Assembly (NCBI GenBank): GCA_945875545.1
Contig: CAMCKZ010000002.1
Location: 20,526-84,525 of the forward strand
Reading direction: 5' to 3'
Source of the DNA: Polyangium aurulentum
GTDB taxonomy: Bacteria > Myxococcota_A > Polyangia > Polyangiales > Polyangiaceae
Length of the DNA: 64,000 bases
Position numbers and translations under genes: made by a program. Every line of letters begins with the position of its first letter. The stretch's first letter is position 1. Below the pieces are notes generated by a model. That model made no database searches and was not told the DNA's origin. It worked only from the letters and a program-made list of their open reading frames with translations. Positions 26,998 through 34,191 of the stretch are shown piece by piece.

Positions 26998-28149
26998 ATG
27001 GTTGAGAATTTCGAGCAACCCATGGTAGGTCGGTCTGTGTTTGGAGAGACGAGCCCGCTGGCCCGCTTCTTCCGCGCCCTCGACGACCGCCGTCCGATGA
27101 AGCTCCCCGCACTCCGCCGCACCGCGTGCCTAGCCGCCGCATCCATGCTCTCTGTGTTGCCTTCTACTGCGGGCATGGTGGGTACATTTGCCGCCGTGGC
27201 TACGTTGGGCGCGTCGAACGCGTTTGCGCAAAAGGCTCCGAAAGGTGCTAAGGGGGGTAAGCCTGCGAAGGCCCCGGTCGCGGCACCCGCTGCCGCTCGC
27301 GCTGCCGCGCCGGCCCCAAGCCCACAACCGAGCGCGGGCATCGACGAACTCGACGAACCACGCGCCGCGGCGAAGCCCGATCCTGCGGCCAGTGGCATGG
27401 GCTCGGGCATGGGCGGCATTTGCGAAATAGACCCGGCTGCCTGCCCCAAGGCCGAAGACCTCGAGACCGCGGCTGCGCGCAAGGTCCGCGAAGAGCTTTT
27501 CGCGATGCAACAGGTGTTCGTCGTTCGTTCCGGTCGTTTCGAGCTCAATCCGTTTTGGGCGTTCACCCTGAACGACCAGTATGTGAGCCACCCGTCCGCG
27601 GGTTTGGCCATGAACTACTACCTCACACAGGATCTCGCCATCGGCGTGCGCGGGCAGTCCTATTGGGGCCTGAACATCGACTCGGCTTTTAACTTCGAGA
27701 ACCGCCGCGCCACACGCGTCGCCGTCCCGTTGAACGAGGCCCTTTGGGGGGCATCGCTGAATGCCACCTACGTGCCGATTTACGGTAAATTCGCTGGCTT
27801 TCAGAAGTTCATCTTCTCCTACGACGTGTACGCCACGGCGGGGGCCAGCGTCATTTCCACGCGGCCCATACCGGTCGTCGACCCGAACAACCGAAACTTC
27901 GATTACGGCGTCCGAATTGGCGCGAACGTCGGCGTGGGTTTGCGAATTTTCTTCAGCCGCTGGTTCGCCGCGACGCTTGAAATCCGCGATACCATCTACC
28001 CTGAGCTACTTGAGAACTTGAAGGTCGACGCCAATCCGATCGACAAGGCCACGTGGAACGGCGAGACGCGCATCACCAACAACGTGGAGGCCGGCCTTGG
28101 TTTCACGATGTTCTTCCCCACCACCTTCGAATACCGGCTTCCAAAGTGA
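26998..28149 (+). CDS. Outer-membrane beta-barrel protein, GltB/GltA-type (OMP_myx family)
   Basis: 383 residues from an ATG with GAGGAG 9 bases upstream. A signal peptide begins at an internal MKLPALRRT (residue 34) and should be cut after AFAQ (residue ~79), so either the leader is unusually long or translation starts at 27097. The frame also opens at 26893 with ATGA overlap to ftsY. A Lys/Ala/Pro linker and a Met/Gly stretch follow, then an RFELNPFWAFTLNDQYVSH stretch and alternating beta strands ending in phenylalanine-rich strands (GLGFTMFFPTTFEYRLPK). This matches the myxobacterial outer-membrane beta-barrel type to which GltA/GltB and NfsA/NfsB belong. The next gene is a second barrel 140 bases on. 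Confidence 0.8.
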   Translation: MVENFEQPMVGRSVFGETSPLARFFRALDDRRPMKLPALRRTACLAAASMLSVLPSTAGMVGTFAAVATLGASNAFAQKAPKGAKGGKPAKAPVAAPAAARAAAPAPSPQPSAGIDELDEPRAAAKPDPAASGMGSGMGGICEIDPAACPKAEDLETAAARKVREELFAMQQVFVVRSGRFELNPFWAFTLNDQYVSHPSAGLAMNYYLTQDLAIGVRGQSYWGLNIDSAFNFENRRATRVAVPLNEALWGASLNATYVPIYGKFAGFQKFIFSYDVYATAGASVISTRPIPVVDPNNRNFDYGVRIGANVGVGLRIFFSRWFAATLEIRDTIYPELLENLKVDANPIDKATWNGETRITNNVEAGLGFTMFFPTTFEYRLPK

Positions 28150-28211
28150 AGCCCACACGTAACGCCGCGCTTGAAGGCATGACCCCCGTTTTCGCGATGG
28201 CGCTCGCCGTC

Positions 28212-28254
28212 CCTGTCGCTCCTGTCGCTCCTGTCGCTCCCGACGCTCCTGTCG
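28212..28254 (+). repeat. 9-bp tandem repeat between the two barrel genes
   Basis: CCTGTCGCT repeated three times, then one diverged unit (CCCGACGCT) and a partial copy. It lies in the spacer just before the second barrel gene. Confidence 0.8.
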
Positions 28255-28289
28255 CGAAGGGCATCGGCCCGATGTCCGAGAGAAACCCC

Positions 28290-29147
28290 ATGCGTAAGCG
28301 TCTTTCCTCGCTAACTCTGCTGGCAACTGCCGCGGCAATGAGCATCTTCACGCTCGCCTCCACCGCCCAGGCCGAGGAGCTCAACATCACCGGCCCGCTG
28401 AAAGACGCGCCGTCGGTGCGCCGGTTGAAGCAATACCGCAATCAGCGCTTTGAGGTCGCGTTGCAGCCCACGTTCACGCTGCTCAACGAGTACCGTCACA
28501 CGTTTTTCGCGGGCTTGCGCACGCAATACCACGTGAACGACTGGTTCGGCTTCGGGCTCTTCGGTGCGTTTTCACCGATGTCCGTCACAACCGACCTCAC
28601 CGACCAGCTCGATACCTCGCTCGCGAAGGCCGATCGCCACTCCACGAAGAACGCGCCCAGCGTGGGCTACGTGGAGGGGGCGACTGCCTACCCTAAGTTT
28701 AGCGCACAGACGTCCACGCTGAGCTGGATTGCAGCGCCTCAAATGCAGTTCGTCCCGTTCCGCGGCAAGCTGTCGCTATTCGACGCCTTCTTCGTCGATG
28801 CGGACGCCTTCGTTCACGCTGGCGTCGCCTTTGTGGGCGTCAACGAACGCAAAGATTGCCAAACCTGCACCGATACCGCCTCCCTGAAGCTCGATTCGCG
28901 GGTAGCCGTGGCACCAACCTTCGGTTTGGGCATGAACTTCTACCTCGACGACAACGTTTCTGTGGGTTTTGAGTACCGTGCGCTTCCCTTTGCGTGGAAT
29001 CGCGCTGGTTTCGACTCCCGCGGCAGCGGGCCCGACGGCAACTTTCCCGACGAACGCATTAACGCAAACGACCGCACGTTTAAGTTCAACCAGATGGTCG
29101 CCCTAAGCGTCGGTTACAGCTTCGGAGACCCGATCATCACCGACTGA
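28290..29147 (+). CDS. Outer-membrane beta-barrel protein, second of pair (GltA/GltB-type)
   Basis: 285 residues starting MRKRLSSLTL with a signal peptide cut at AQA|EE (residue ~29). After EELNITGPLKDAP come strands of the same myxobacterial barrel family (RFEVALQPTFTLLNEYRHTFFAGLRTQYHVNDWFGFGLFG; GLGMNFYLDDNVSVGFEYRALPF), ending in KFNQMVALSVGYSFGDPIITD. Two cysteines (CQTC) lie in a loop. GAGAG sits 6 bases before the ATG; an ATG 18 bases upstream is also in frame. The two consecutive barrels repeat the pairing gltA-gltB / nfsA-nfsB, here on the opposite strand to the rest of the cluster. Confidence 0.82.
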   Translation: MRKRLSSLTLLATAAAMSIFTLASTAQAEELNITGPLKDAPSVRRLKQYRNQRFEVALQPTFTLLNEYRHTFFAGLRTQYHVNDWFGFGLFGAFSPMSVTTDLTDQLDTSLAKADRHSTKNAPSVGYVEGATAYPKFSAQTSTLSWIAAPQMQFVPFRGKLSLFDAFFVDADAFVHAGVAFVGVNERKDCQTCTDTASLKLDSRVAVAPTFGLGMNFYLDDNVSVGFEYRALPFAWNRAGFDSRGSGPDGNFPDERINANDRTFKFNQMVALSVGYSFGDPIITD

Positions 29148-29173
29148 CATCGTGCGATGAGCGTCCGGGTGCT

Positions 29174-29209
29174 AAAACGCTCGCCTTTTGAAGGGTGGGC
29201 GTTTTTTTT
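29174..29209 (+). terminator. Intrinsic terminator of the plus-strand barrel genes
   Basis: AAAACGCTCGCC pairs with GGGTGGGCGTTTT around a short loop and is followed by a run of eight T. It begins 26 bases after the stop of the second barrel gene. Confidence 0.8.
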
Positions 29210-29472
29210 GCGTCCGGGTCACGTTTCGCCGGCAGTGGGCGATTTCCGCCGAAAAGTGCTTGCGAAACTGGAATTTTGTGTCACCGGGTGCCCGTTTCTT
29301 GGCGTCCAGGGAAACATAGGCCGTGTAGCAGCCGTTCACCGGCCGACCCCTCGGCGGGTCTGCGCCCGGGGGGGCCCGTAGCGCGCGCGCGGAGGGGCGG
29401 ATCGACGCCGGGAAAACACGTTTCCGTGCGTTTCGGAAGCCGGGCACATACGTCACCAGTACGCCGGCTAAG

Positions 29473-29485
29473 CCCTCGCCGAAAA
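29473..29485 (+). repeat. 3' element CCCTCGCCGAAAA, copy C
   Basis: Exact 13-mer in the orientation of the barrel genes, 325 bases after the stop of the second one and past its terminator. Confidence 0.55.
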
Positions 29486-29530
29486 GGGTCTAACCTCTCC
29501 GGCTCTTGCAAATTTCCAACGCGAGCGAAA

Positions 29531-29651
29531 CCCCATCCTATCCCAGTTCCGCCCGAGCCTGGGGGGGACCCAATCCTCTGGATGCGAAGCAGACAGGAAG
29601 GTTGGGGGGACCGATCCCCCAGAACGCTTAGCGGGCTGGGGTAGGATGGGG
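29531..29651. repeat. 16-bp inverted repeat with inner palindromic segment
   Basis: Arms CCCCATCCTATCCCAG (29531-29546) and CTGGGGTAGGATGGGG (29636-29651) differ at one position that still allows G-U pairing. The 89-base interior holds further pairing segments (CTGGGGGGGACC near 29560 and GATCCCCCAG near 29613). It could be a structured RNA or the end of a small non-autonomous element. Confidence 0.6.
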
Positions 29652-29694
29652 GGGGCCCCGGGTCCCCGACGGGATTTGGCGCGCAGCAGGAAGG

Positions 29695-29707
29695 TTGTCG
29701 GCGAGGG
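29695..29707 (-). repeat. 3' element, variant copy D
   Basis: CCCTCGCCGACAA, one base different from the other copies, 54 bases after the stop of the HEAT-like gene and in its orientation. Confidence 0.45.
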
Positions 29708-29761
29708 TCCGGCTAGGCAGTGGCCGCCCGCACGCGCGGCAGCTTGTCGCCGAGCGTTGCG

Positions 29762-30529
29762 TTAAAGCCAGGGCAACTCGAGGCTCGCCCGCTTCGCCAT
29801 GATTCCCTCGCCATCGATGACGAAGCCTGACGGAAGGCCCTTGCGCACGCGCCCTCGCTCGTCTTCGGGGATGGGCCATCGCTTCGCGACAAGCTCCTCG
29901 GCGATGCGAGAGCGGATGCGCACAGACTCGTCGCGGGCCAAGACCCTGAGCAGCGGCAACGGCGGGCTATCTGTATTCTGCATGAACAATGCGGCAACCG
30001 TGTTGAAGCGTGCCTCCTCGTTTACGTCGTCGAGAAAACGCTCGATTGCCGAGGGAATCGCCTGGTTTGTCACGTCTGCCAAGGCCGCGAGAACCTGGAG
30101 CTTGGGATCAATAAATTTCGAATATTCCGTGTCCCAGGGCTCCAGCCAGGCAAGTATTTCTTGCACGTAGACGTCTTCATCGAGCACCGCGCGTGCGATT
30201 CGCAACGGCCACCCGAGGGTGTCGGCCTTGCGCACCACCAGGCGCAGGGCGGGCAGAATGGCGGGCCCAACGTCGACGACTGCCGCGAAGACCGTGTCTT
30301 TTTCCTCGAGGTCGGTGATGGACGGCTCGCAGGAAAATGTGAGCCGACGCAATAAAGCGCTGGCCGCCTCCACGCTTTTCATGCCCACAAGCGCGTAAAT
30401 AGCCTCTTGCCGATCGTAGGGCTGGGCCCGTTTGTCGCTCGCCCGATCCGACAGCCGCTGAATTTGAGCAGTTATTTTTTCGGGAGAATCTGCGCCGTTG
30501 GCTCGGAAGAAATCAAAGATGCCCATCAT
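29762..30529 (-). CDS. HEAT-repeat-like protein
   Basis: 255 residues starting MMGIFDFFRANG. The body reads as paired helices of HEAT type (EAIYALVGMKSVEAASALLRRLTF; GPAILPALRLVVRKADTLGWPLRIARAVL; PSAIERFLDDVNEEARFNTVAALFM; LPLLRVLARDESVRIRSRIAEELVAK). No enzyme motif. Such proteins usually act as binding scaffolds. GAGG sits directly before the double ATG and fits the second ATG slightly better. After the stop codon, the +1 frame continues with 17 GC3-rich codons (FNATLGDKLPRVRAATA), so the original C-terminus may have been altered by a frameshift. Alone in its transcription unit as far as can be seen. Confidence 0.75.
   Translation of the reverse strand: MMGIFDFFRANGADSPEKITAQIQRLSDRASDKRAQPYDRQEAIYALVGMKSVEAASALLRRLTFSCEPSITDLEEKDTVFAAVVDVGPAILPALRLVVRKADTLGWPLRIARAVLDEDVYVQEILAWLEPWDTEYSKFIDPKLQVLAALADVTNQAIPSAIERFLDDVNEEARFNTVAALFMQNTDSPPLPLLRVLARDESVRIRSRIAEELVAKRWPIPEDERGRVRKGLPSGFVIDGEGIMAKRASLELPWL
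29972..29982 (-). repeat. Dispersed motif TGCAGAATACA
   Basis: Exact copy on the minus strand in the HEAT-like gene, read as M-Q-N-T. Confidence 0.7.
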
Positions 30530-30696
30530 GCCTCGTAAGGACTGAGAACTTGCGCACGCCGGCTGCCGGTGCAAGGGCCAGCACGAACAAATCGACTTAC
30601 CCGCGCGACATTCGCATCAGTAGCGCGCTTCCAGGGAAAATGTCGAGCGGTCCGACGACACGCGGGTGAGCTCGAGCCCCCGCCACTGGCCCGACT

Positions 30697-30707
30697 TGTA
30701 GAATGCA
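30697..30707 (+). repeat. Dispersed motif, variant TGTAGAATGCA
   Basis: A variant of TGYAGAATRCA in the region between the HEAT-like and receptor-like genes. Confidence 0.5.
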
Positions 30708-30834
30708 TGGGTGGCATGGGCGTCTGCCACGGCCACAGGCTGCGCTCTGTATACGCAACGGCTAGGTCTTCTGGCGGCGTGGACGGCAGGATCCGGGGCG
30801 ACCGACGGGCTCTCCGTATGACGCGGAAACACGA

Positions 30835-30863
30835 AGGCCCGAGACGTGTATTGTCTCGGGCCT
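30835..30863 (-). terminator. Perfect 11-bp stem-loop after the receptor-like gene
   Basis: AGGCCCGAGAC and GTCTCGGGCCT are perfect complements around a 7-base loop (GTGTATT), 79 bases past the stop of the receptor-like gene. The minus-strand sequence beyond it (TCGTGTTTCC) is only weakly T-rich, so termination is likely but not certain. Confidence 0.6.
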
Positions 30864-30942
30864 CAGCTTCTTCGCGGCACCGCTGGCGGGCCTCCTGGTC
30901 TCACCAAACCGTGGAAAACTTCGAGTAGAACGCGCGCGCGGG

Positions 30943-32043
30943 TCAGCCCTGAAGGGGCCGGCCTTGGTCGTCGGTGTTGTCTTCTTCGACGTTCATTAGC
31001 TTGTTGAGGAGCGTGTTCAGGTTGTTGGCGACGCCGCCCAAGTCCGGGTGGTCGATGTCGAAACGCATCTCGGTGTTGCCGTTGGCGATCTCAAGGAGCC
31101 CGTGCTCGATGACCTCGATGGGCGTGTTGAGAAACATGCCGAGCCACAGACCGCCCGAGATGACGAGGAGAATTCCGAGCCCCATGACGAGCATGATTGG
31201 GCTCGCAGCTTCGCGGGCGGAGGGCAAGAGCGAGGCCGGAGCCACGACCGCCACAACAACCCCTTTTCCGTCACCGAGCTCCGCAAGGGGCGCTGCTGCG
31301 ACAATCCACGCGCCTTCGTCGGACGTTTGCGCGGCACCTTCTTGGGCCGCTCTCGCCAGCAGTTCCGCTTTACCATTGACAAGCGCGTCGTCTCCGGGGT
31401 TGACGCCCACTTGCCCAACTGCGTGCCAGGCTGCAGCGCCGCGGGCCGACAGCACAACGCGTGCCCCCACGGAGGCGCGCGACAGGACGTCGGTCATGGG
31501 TACACCGCCTACAATGGCGCCCACGATCTTGCCGGCCTCGTCTCGAAGCGGGGCAAACGAGGCCATGAGTTCCGTGGCGTCGTCGGACCAGACGTCGCTC
31601 CCGGAAGTGCCGTCTCGTAGCGTGACGCGCAGGGATGGAAGCTTTTGAAGGAGGTCAAGATTGCGCTCCAGCGACGATGAATCGCGGGCGATAACCTTAC
31701 CGTCGGCACCGACGAGCGCCACCTTCGCAAAGGTCACGCCCCAGCCTTTTGCCTGGTTTTTTAGATCGGTGCACTTCTTCTGCGCCAGGTCTGCGGCACC
31801 GCTGGCCGCCTCGATGGCCTGACGGAATTCGCCGTCGTCGACCTTGGTCTCCAGCATTCGCTCGACGCGAAAGGCAGCAACTTCAAGGCGGGCCGCGACG
31901 GCCTCCGCCTGTTGCCTGCCGGCGCGCCGAACTTCGTCGCTGCGACCTGTCATCTTCTCGAGCGATTGGCGCACGAGAGCGAAAGACAAGAAACCGATGA
32001 TGAGAACAATGAGAACGTTGACGCCGATGATTCGCGAACGCAT
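30943..32043 (-). CDS. Membrane receptor-like protein with periplasmic sensor and HAMP-like segment, no output domain
   Basis: 366 residues. An N-terminal helix (RIIGVNVLIVLIIGFLSFALV) is followed by a ~240-residue periplasmic part with a helical start and a Cache/PAS-like core (VTFAKVALVGADGKVIARD; LMASFAPLRDEAGKIVGAIVGGVPM). A second membrane helix (IMLVMGLGILLVISGGLWLGMFL, ~285-308) leads into a HAMP-like segment (NTPIEVIEHGLLEIANGNTEMRFDIDHPDLGGVANNLNTLLNKL). The protein then stops: there is no kinase, methyl-accepting or cyclase domain. It may signal through a separate partner. The next gene on this strand is unrelated. Confidence 0.75.
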   Translation of the reverse strand: MRSRIIGVNVLIVLIIGFLSFALVRQSLEKMTGRSDEVRRAGRQQAEAVAARLEVAAFRVERMLETKVDDGEFRQAIEAASGAADLAQKKCTDLKNQAKGWGVTFAKVALVGADGKVIARDSSSLERNLDLLQKLPSLRVTLRDGTSGSDVWSDDATELMASFAPLRDEAGKIVGAIVGGVPMTDVLSRASVGARVVLSARGAAAWHAVGQVGVNPGDDALVNGKAELLARAAQEGAAQTSDEGAWIVAAAPLAELGDGKGVVVAVVAPASLLPSAREAASPIMLVMGLGILLVISGGLWLGMFLNTPIEVIEHGLLEIANGNTEMRFDIDHPDLGGVANNLNTLLNKLMNVEEDNTDDQGRPLQG

Positions 32044-32214
32044 GAGGCCTCTCAGCCGCGCGGCACGGAAAGGGGCAGCCTCTCACCTCCGCTCGAACAA
32101 CGAGGACGCTACCATCGAGTCGGTGTTGATCGCAATGATCCGGCGCAGATCGATCAATTATGATCGCACGATTCACCCACGCCCGCACGGGCTCCTGCTA
32201 ACGCATCGCGACAC

Positions 32215-33267
32215 GTGACCACGAGTTTTCCGAACGCTGCCCCTGAGCGCTGCCACGGCTTGCTCCTCGACGACCAGCGTTTCGAGGCACATCGTTCGCT
32301 TGGCCATCATCCAGAGCGCCCCGAACGCCTTGTGGCGGCGCGGTCTGCGATCGCGCGGTCCGGGTTTGCGTGGAGTTCGGTGGCTCCCTCGTTCGCTTGC
32401 CGCGATGACCTTGTGCGCACCCATTCTGAGGAACACCTTGTTCGCCTTGACGCCTGGCGCGGTCGTCAAGGCAATCTCGATGCGGATACCTTCGTGGCGA
32501 CCGGGTCCGTCGACGCCGCACGCCTCGCGGCCGGCGGATGCATCGCGATGGTCGACAGCCTATTTGCAGGTGAAACGAACTTCGGCGTGGCGCTTGTTCG
32601 CCCGCCCGGTCATCACGCGACGCGCGATCGCGCCATGGGTTTTTGCCTCCTCAACAACGCCGCTGTCGCCGCACATCACGCGCGGCAACGGGGCGCGAGC
32701 CGTGTCGCGATCGTCGATTGGGATGTGCACCACGGGAACGGTACCCAAGACATTTTTTGGGATGATCCGAACGTTCTTTACGCTTCGATGCACCAGTCTC
32801 CACTCTTTCCGGGCACCGGTCGCATGACCGAAGTTGGGGGCGATCATGCCCTCGGCACGACGGTGAATATTCCCCTCGAAGCCGGGTCCGACGACGGCGT
32901 CTACCGTTTGGCCTTCGAGCGAATCATCCTCCCAATTATCAGCGAATTTGCACCTGATTTTCTCATTGTCAGCGCCGGTTTCGATGCCTCGTACCGCGAT
33001 CCCCTTGCGCAGATGGCCGTTACCCCCGCGGGCTTTGGGTGGCTCGCGCGCGCCCTAGACGACGCATGTACCTTGGCTGGCTGTCGTAATACCATGTATG
33101 TTCTCGAGGGTGGATACGATCTCGTCGGCCTCGAAGACTCTTTGCTCGCCAGTATTCTCGGCGCGCGCGGCGCATCGTTCTCCGGAGCACCCGCGAACGA
33201 CCCCGGATTGATGATCGGATCGGCCTCGCGAAGCCTTCGAAGCCATTGGTCATGCCTCGATCGGTAA
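32215..33267 (+). CDS. Histone deacetylase/AcuC/AphA-family amidohydrolase
   Basis: 350 residues with the hallmarks of the zinc deacetylase superfamily: HPERPERL near the start, RPPGHHA, GFCLLNNAAVAA, DWDVHHGNGTQ (zinc-binding Asp and His), SAGFDA with the second zinc Asp, and a closing LEGGYDL. Bacterial members remove acetyl groups from small molecules (polyamines, acetoin-related) or proteins; the substrate cannot be told from sequence. The start is a GTG; no ATG lies before the conserved N-terminus and no strong Shine-Dalgarno is seen. tRNA-His follows 48 bases downstream on the same strand. Confidence 0.92.
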   Translation: MTTSFPNAAPERCHGLLLDDQRFEAHRSLGHHPERPERLVAARSAIARSGFAWSSVAPSFACRDDLVRTHSEEHLVRLDAWRGRQGNLDADTFVATGSVDAARLAAGGCIAMVDSLFAGETNFGVALVRPPGHHATRDRAMGFCLLNNAAVAAHHARQRGASRVAIVDWDVHHGNGTQDIFWDDPNVLYASMHQSPLFPGTGRMTEVGGDHALGTTVNIPLEAGSDDGVYRLAFERIILPIISEFAPDFLIVSAGFDASYRDPLAQMAVTPAGFGWLARALDDACTLAGCRNTMYVLEGGYDLVGLEDSLLASILGARGASFSGAPANDPGLMIGSASRSLRSHWSCLDR

Positions 33268-33314
33268 ACGTCGTTGCTTCACGCGGCGAGTTGCGGTAGG
33301 TTCATGGTCGTTAC

Positions 33315-33388
33315 GGTGGCCGTAGCTCAGTCGGTAGAGCTCTGGATTGTGGATCCAGCTGTCGCGGGTTCAAGCCCCGTCGGTCACC
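33315..33388 (+). tRNA. tRNA-His (anticodon GTG)
   Basis: Full cloverleaf. Acceptor arms GTGGCCG (33316-33322) and CGGTCAC (33381-33387) pair with one G-T; D stem GCTC/GAGC; anticodon stem CTGGA/TCCAG around TTGTGGA with anticodon GTG; T arm around GGGTTCAAGCCCC. An extra G at 33315 opposite C at 33388 is the G-1:C73 pair that marks tRNA-His. The full CCA end is not encoded. Confidence 0.96.
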
Positions 33389-33429
33389 CAAGTAGAGTCA
33401 GTAAACGGTGAAAAACGTCTCGTAAAACT

Positions 33430-33463
33430 GGCCTTGGGGTTTCCGCCCCGGGGCCTTTTTTTT
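33430..33463 (+). terminator. Intrinsic terminator after tRNA-His
   Basis: GGCCTTGGGG pairs with CCCCGGGGCC (two G-U pairs) around TTTCCG and is followed by eight T. It lies 42 bases after the tRNA. Confidence 0.88.
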
Positions 33464-33585
33464 ACCCCCTCGGACCTCCGCGCCCTCGCGGTGTGCTCCA
33501 TAGCGCGGCCAAATTCCCCCGCGGCGATGCACGCCCGCACGACTTCGGGGTTGCTCGAAACGCGTCGTGGTGAAACGCTGCACGC

Positions 33586-34125
33586 GTGAACGCATCCCTT
33601 GTCATGACCGTCCTCGGCCCCGATCGACCGGGCCACATCGAAGCCATCGCGTCTCTCGTCGCGGCCCACGGAGGCAACTGGCTTGAGAGCCGCATGGCGC
33701 GCCTCGCGTCCCAATTTGCGGGTATTGTACACGTAGAAATTCCGACGGCCGCCGTTGCCCCGTTGTCGGCCGATCTCGCCAAGCTTCGCGAGCGCGGGCT
33801 CACGGTCATCATTCAAAACGAGCAATCCGCAAGCAATCCGCCGCGGCGGCACCTTCGCTTGGCCCTCGAGGGCCAAGACCGACCGGGCATTGTGCGCGAG
33901 ATATCCGCCGTCCTCGCGCGCCTTGGTTGCAGCGTCGACCAGCTTGAAACGCAACGCCGAAGCGCCCCGATGAGTGGCGAGTGTTTGTTCGTCGCCGTCG
34001 CAGACATTCACTTGCCCGACGGTCTCGAGGCGTCCGCAGTGCGCAAAGCCATCGAAGACCTCGCCGCCGACTTGATGGTCGATGTGGCACTCACCGAGCG
34101 CGGCACCGAGCGCGCGCAGCAGTAA
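33586..34125 (+). CDS. Tandem ACT-domain protein (GcvR-like)
   Basis: 179 residues with two ACT domains: residues ~4-85 (MTVLGPDRPGHIEAIASLVAAHGGNWLESRMARLASQFAGIVHV) and ~90-170 (LRLALEGQDRPGIVREISAVLARLGCSVDQLETQ). The DRPG(H/I) turn at the start of each domain is the ligand-binding loop of amino-acid-sensing ACT modules. The layout is that of GcvR-type regulators of glycine cleavage, but no gcv genes are near. The start is a GTG; an ATG six codons later is possible. Confidence 0.82.
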   Translation: MNASLVMTVLGPDRPGHIEAIASLVAAHGGNWLESRMARLASQFAGIVHVEIPTAAVAPLSADLAKLRERGLTVIIQNEQSASNPPRRHLRLALEGQDRPGIVREISAVLARLGCSVDQLETQRRSAPMSGECLFVAVADIHLPDGLEASAVRKAIEDLAADLMVDVALTERGTERAQQ

Positions 34126-34191
34126 TCCCTCGGCCCCATCGTCGGTGCCTCGACTTGCGTAGAACAGTGGCCCGTGCTGAAGGCCTCTGGA

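Larger units (their letters stand above)
29148..29761. other. 614-base intergenic region rich in inverted repeats
   Basis: No gene is supported on either strand. It contains the terminator of the barrel operon (29174-29209), two copies of the 3' element (29473-29485 and 29695-29707), a 16-bp inverted repeat with arms at 29531-29546 and 29636-29651, and a direct repeat CAGGAAGGTTG (about 29594 and 29687). Confidence 0.6.
30530..30942. other. 413-base region with a possible small gene or remnant
   Basis: Mostly without a convincing gene. On the minus strand 30617-30832 is open from a GTG: the last ~25 codons (YKSGQWRGLELTRVSS... ending SLEARY) have the GC-rich third positions of real genes, but the first half does not and no ribosome-binding site is seen. 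It may be the end of a decayed gene. Confidence 0.35.
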
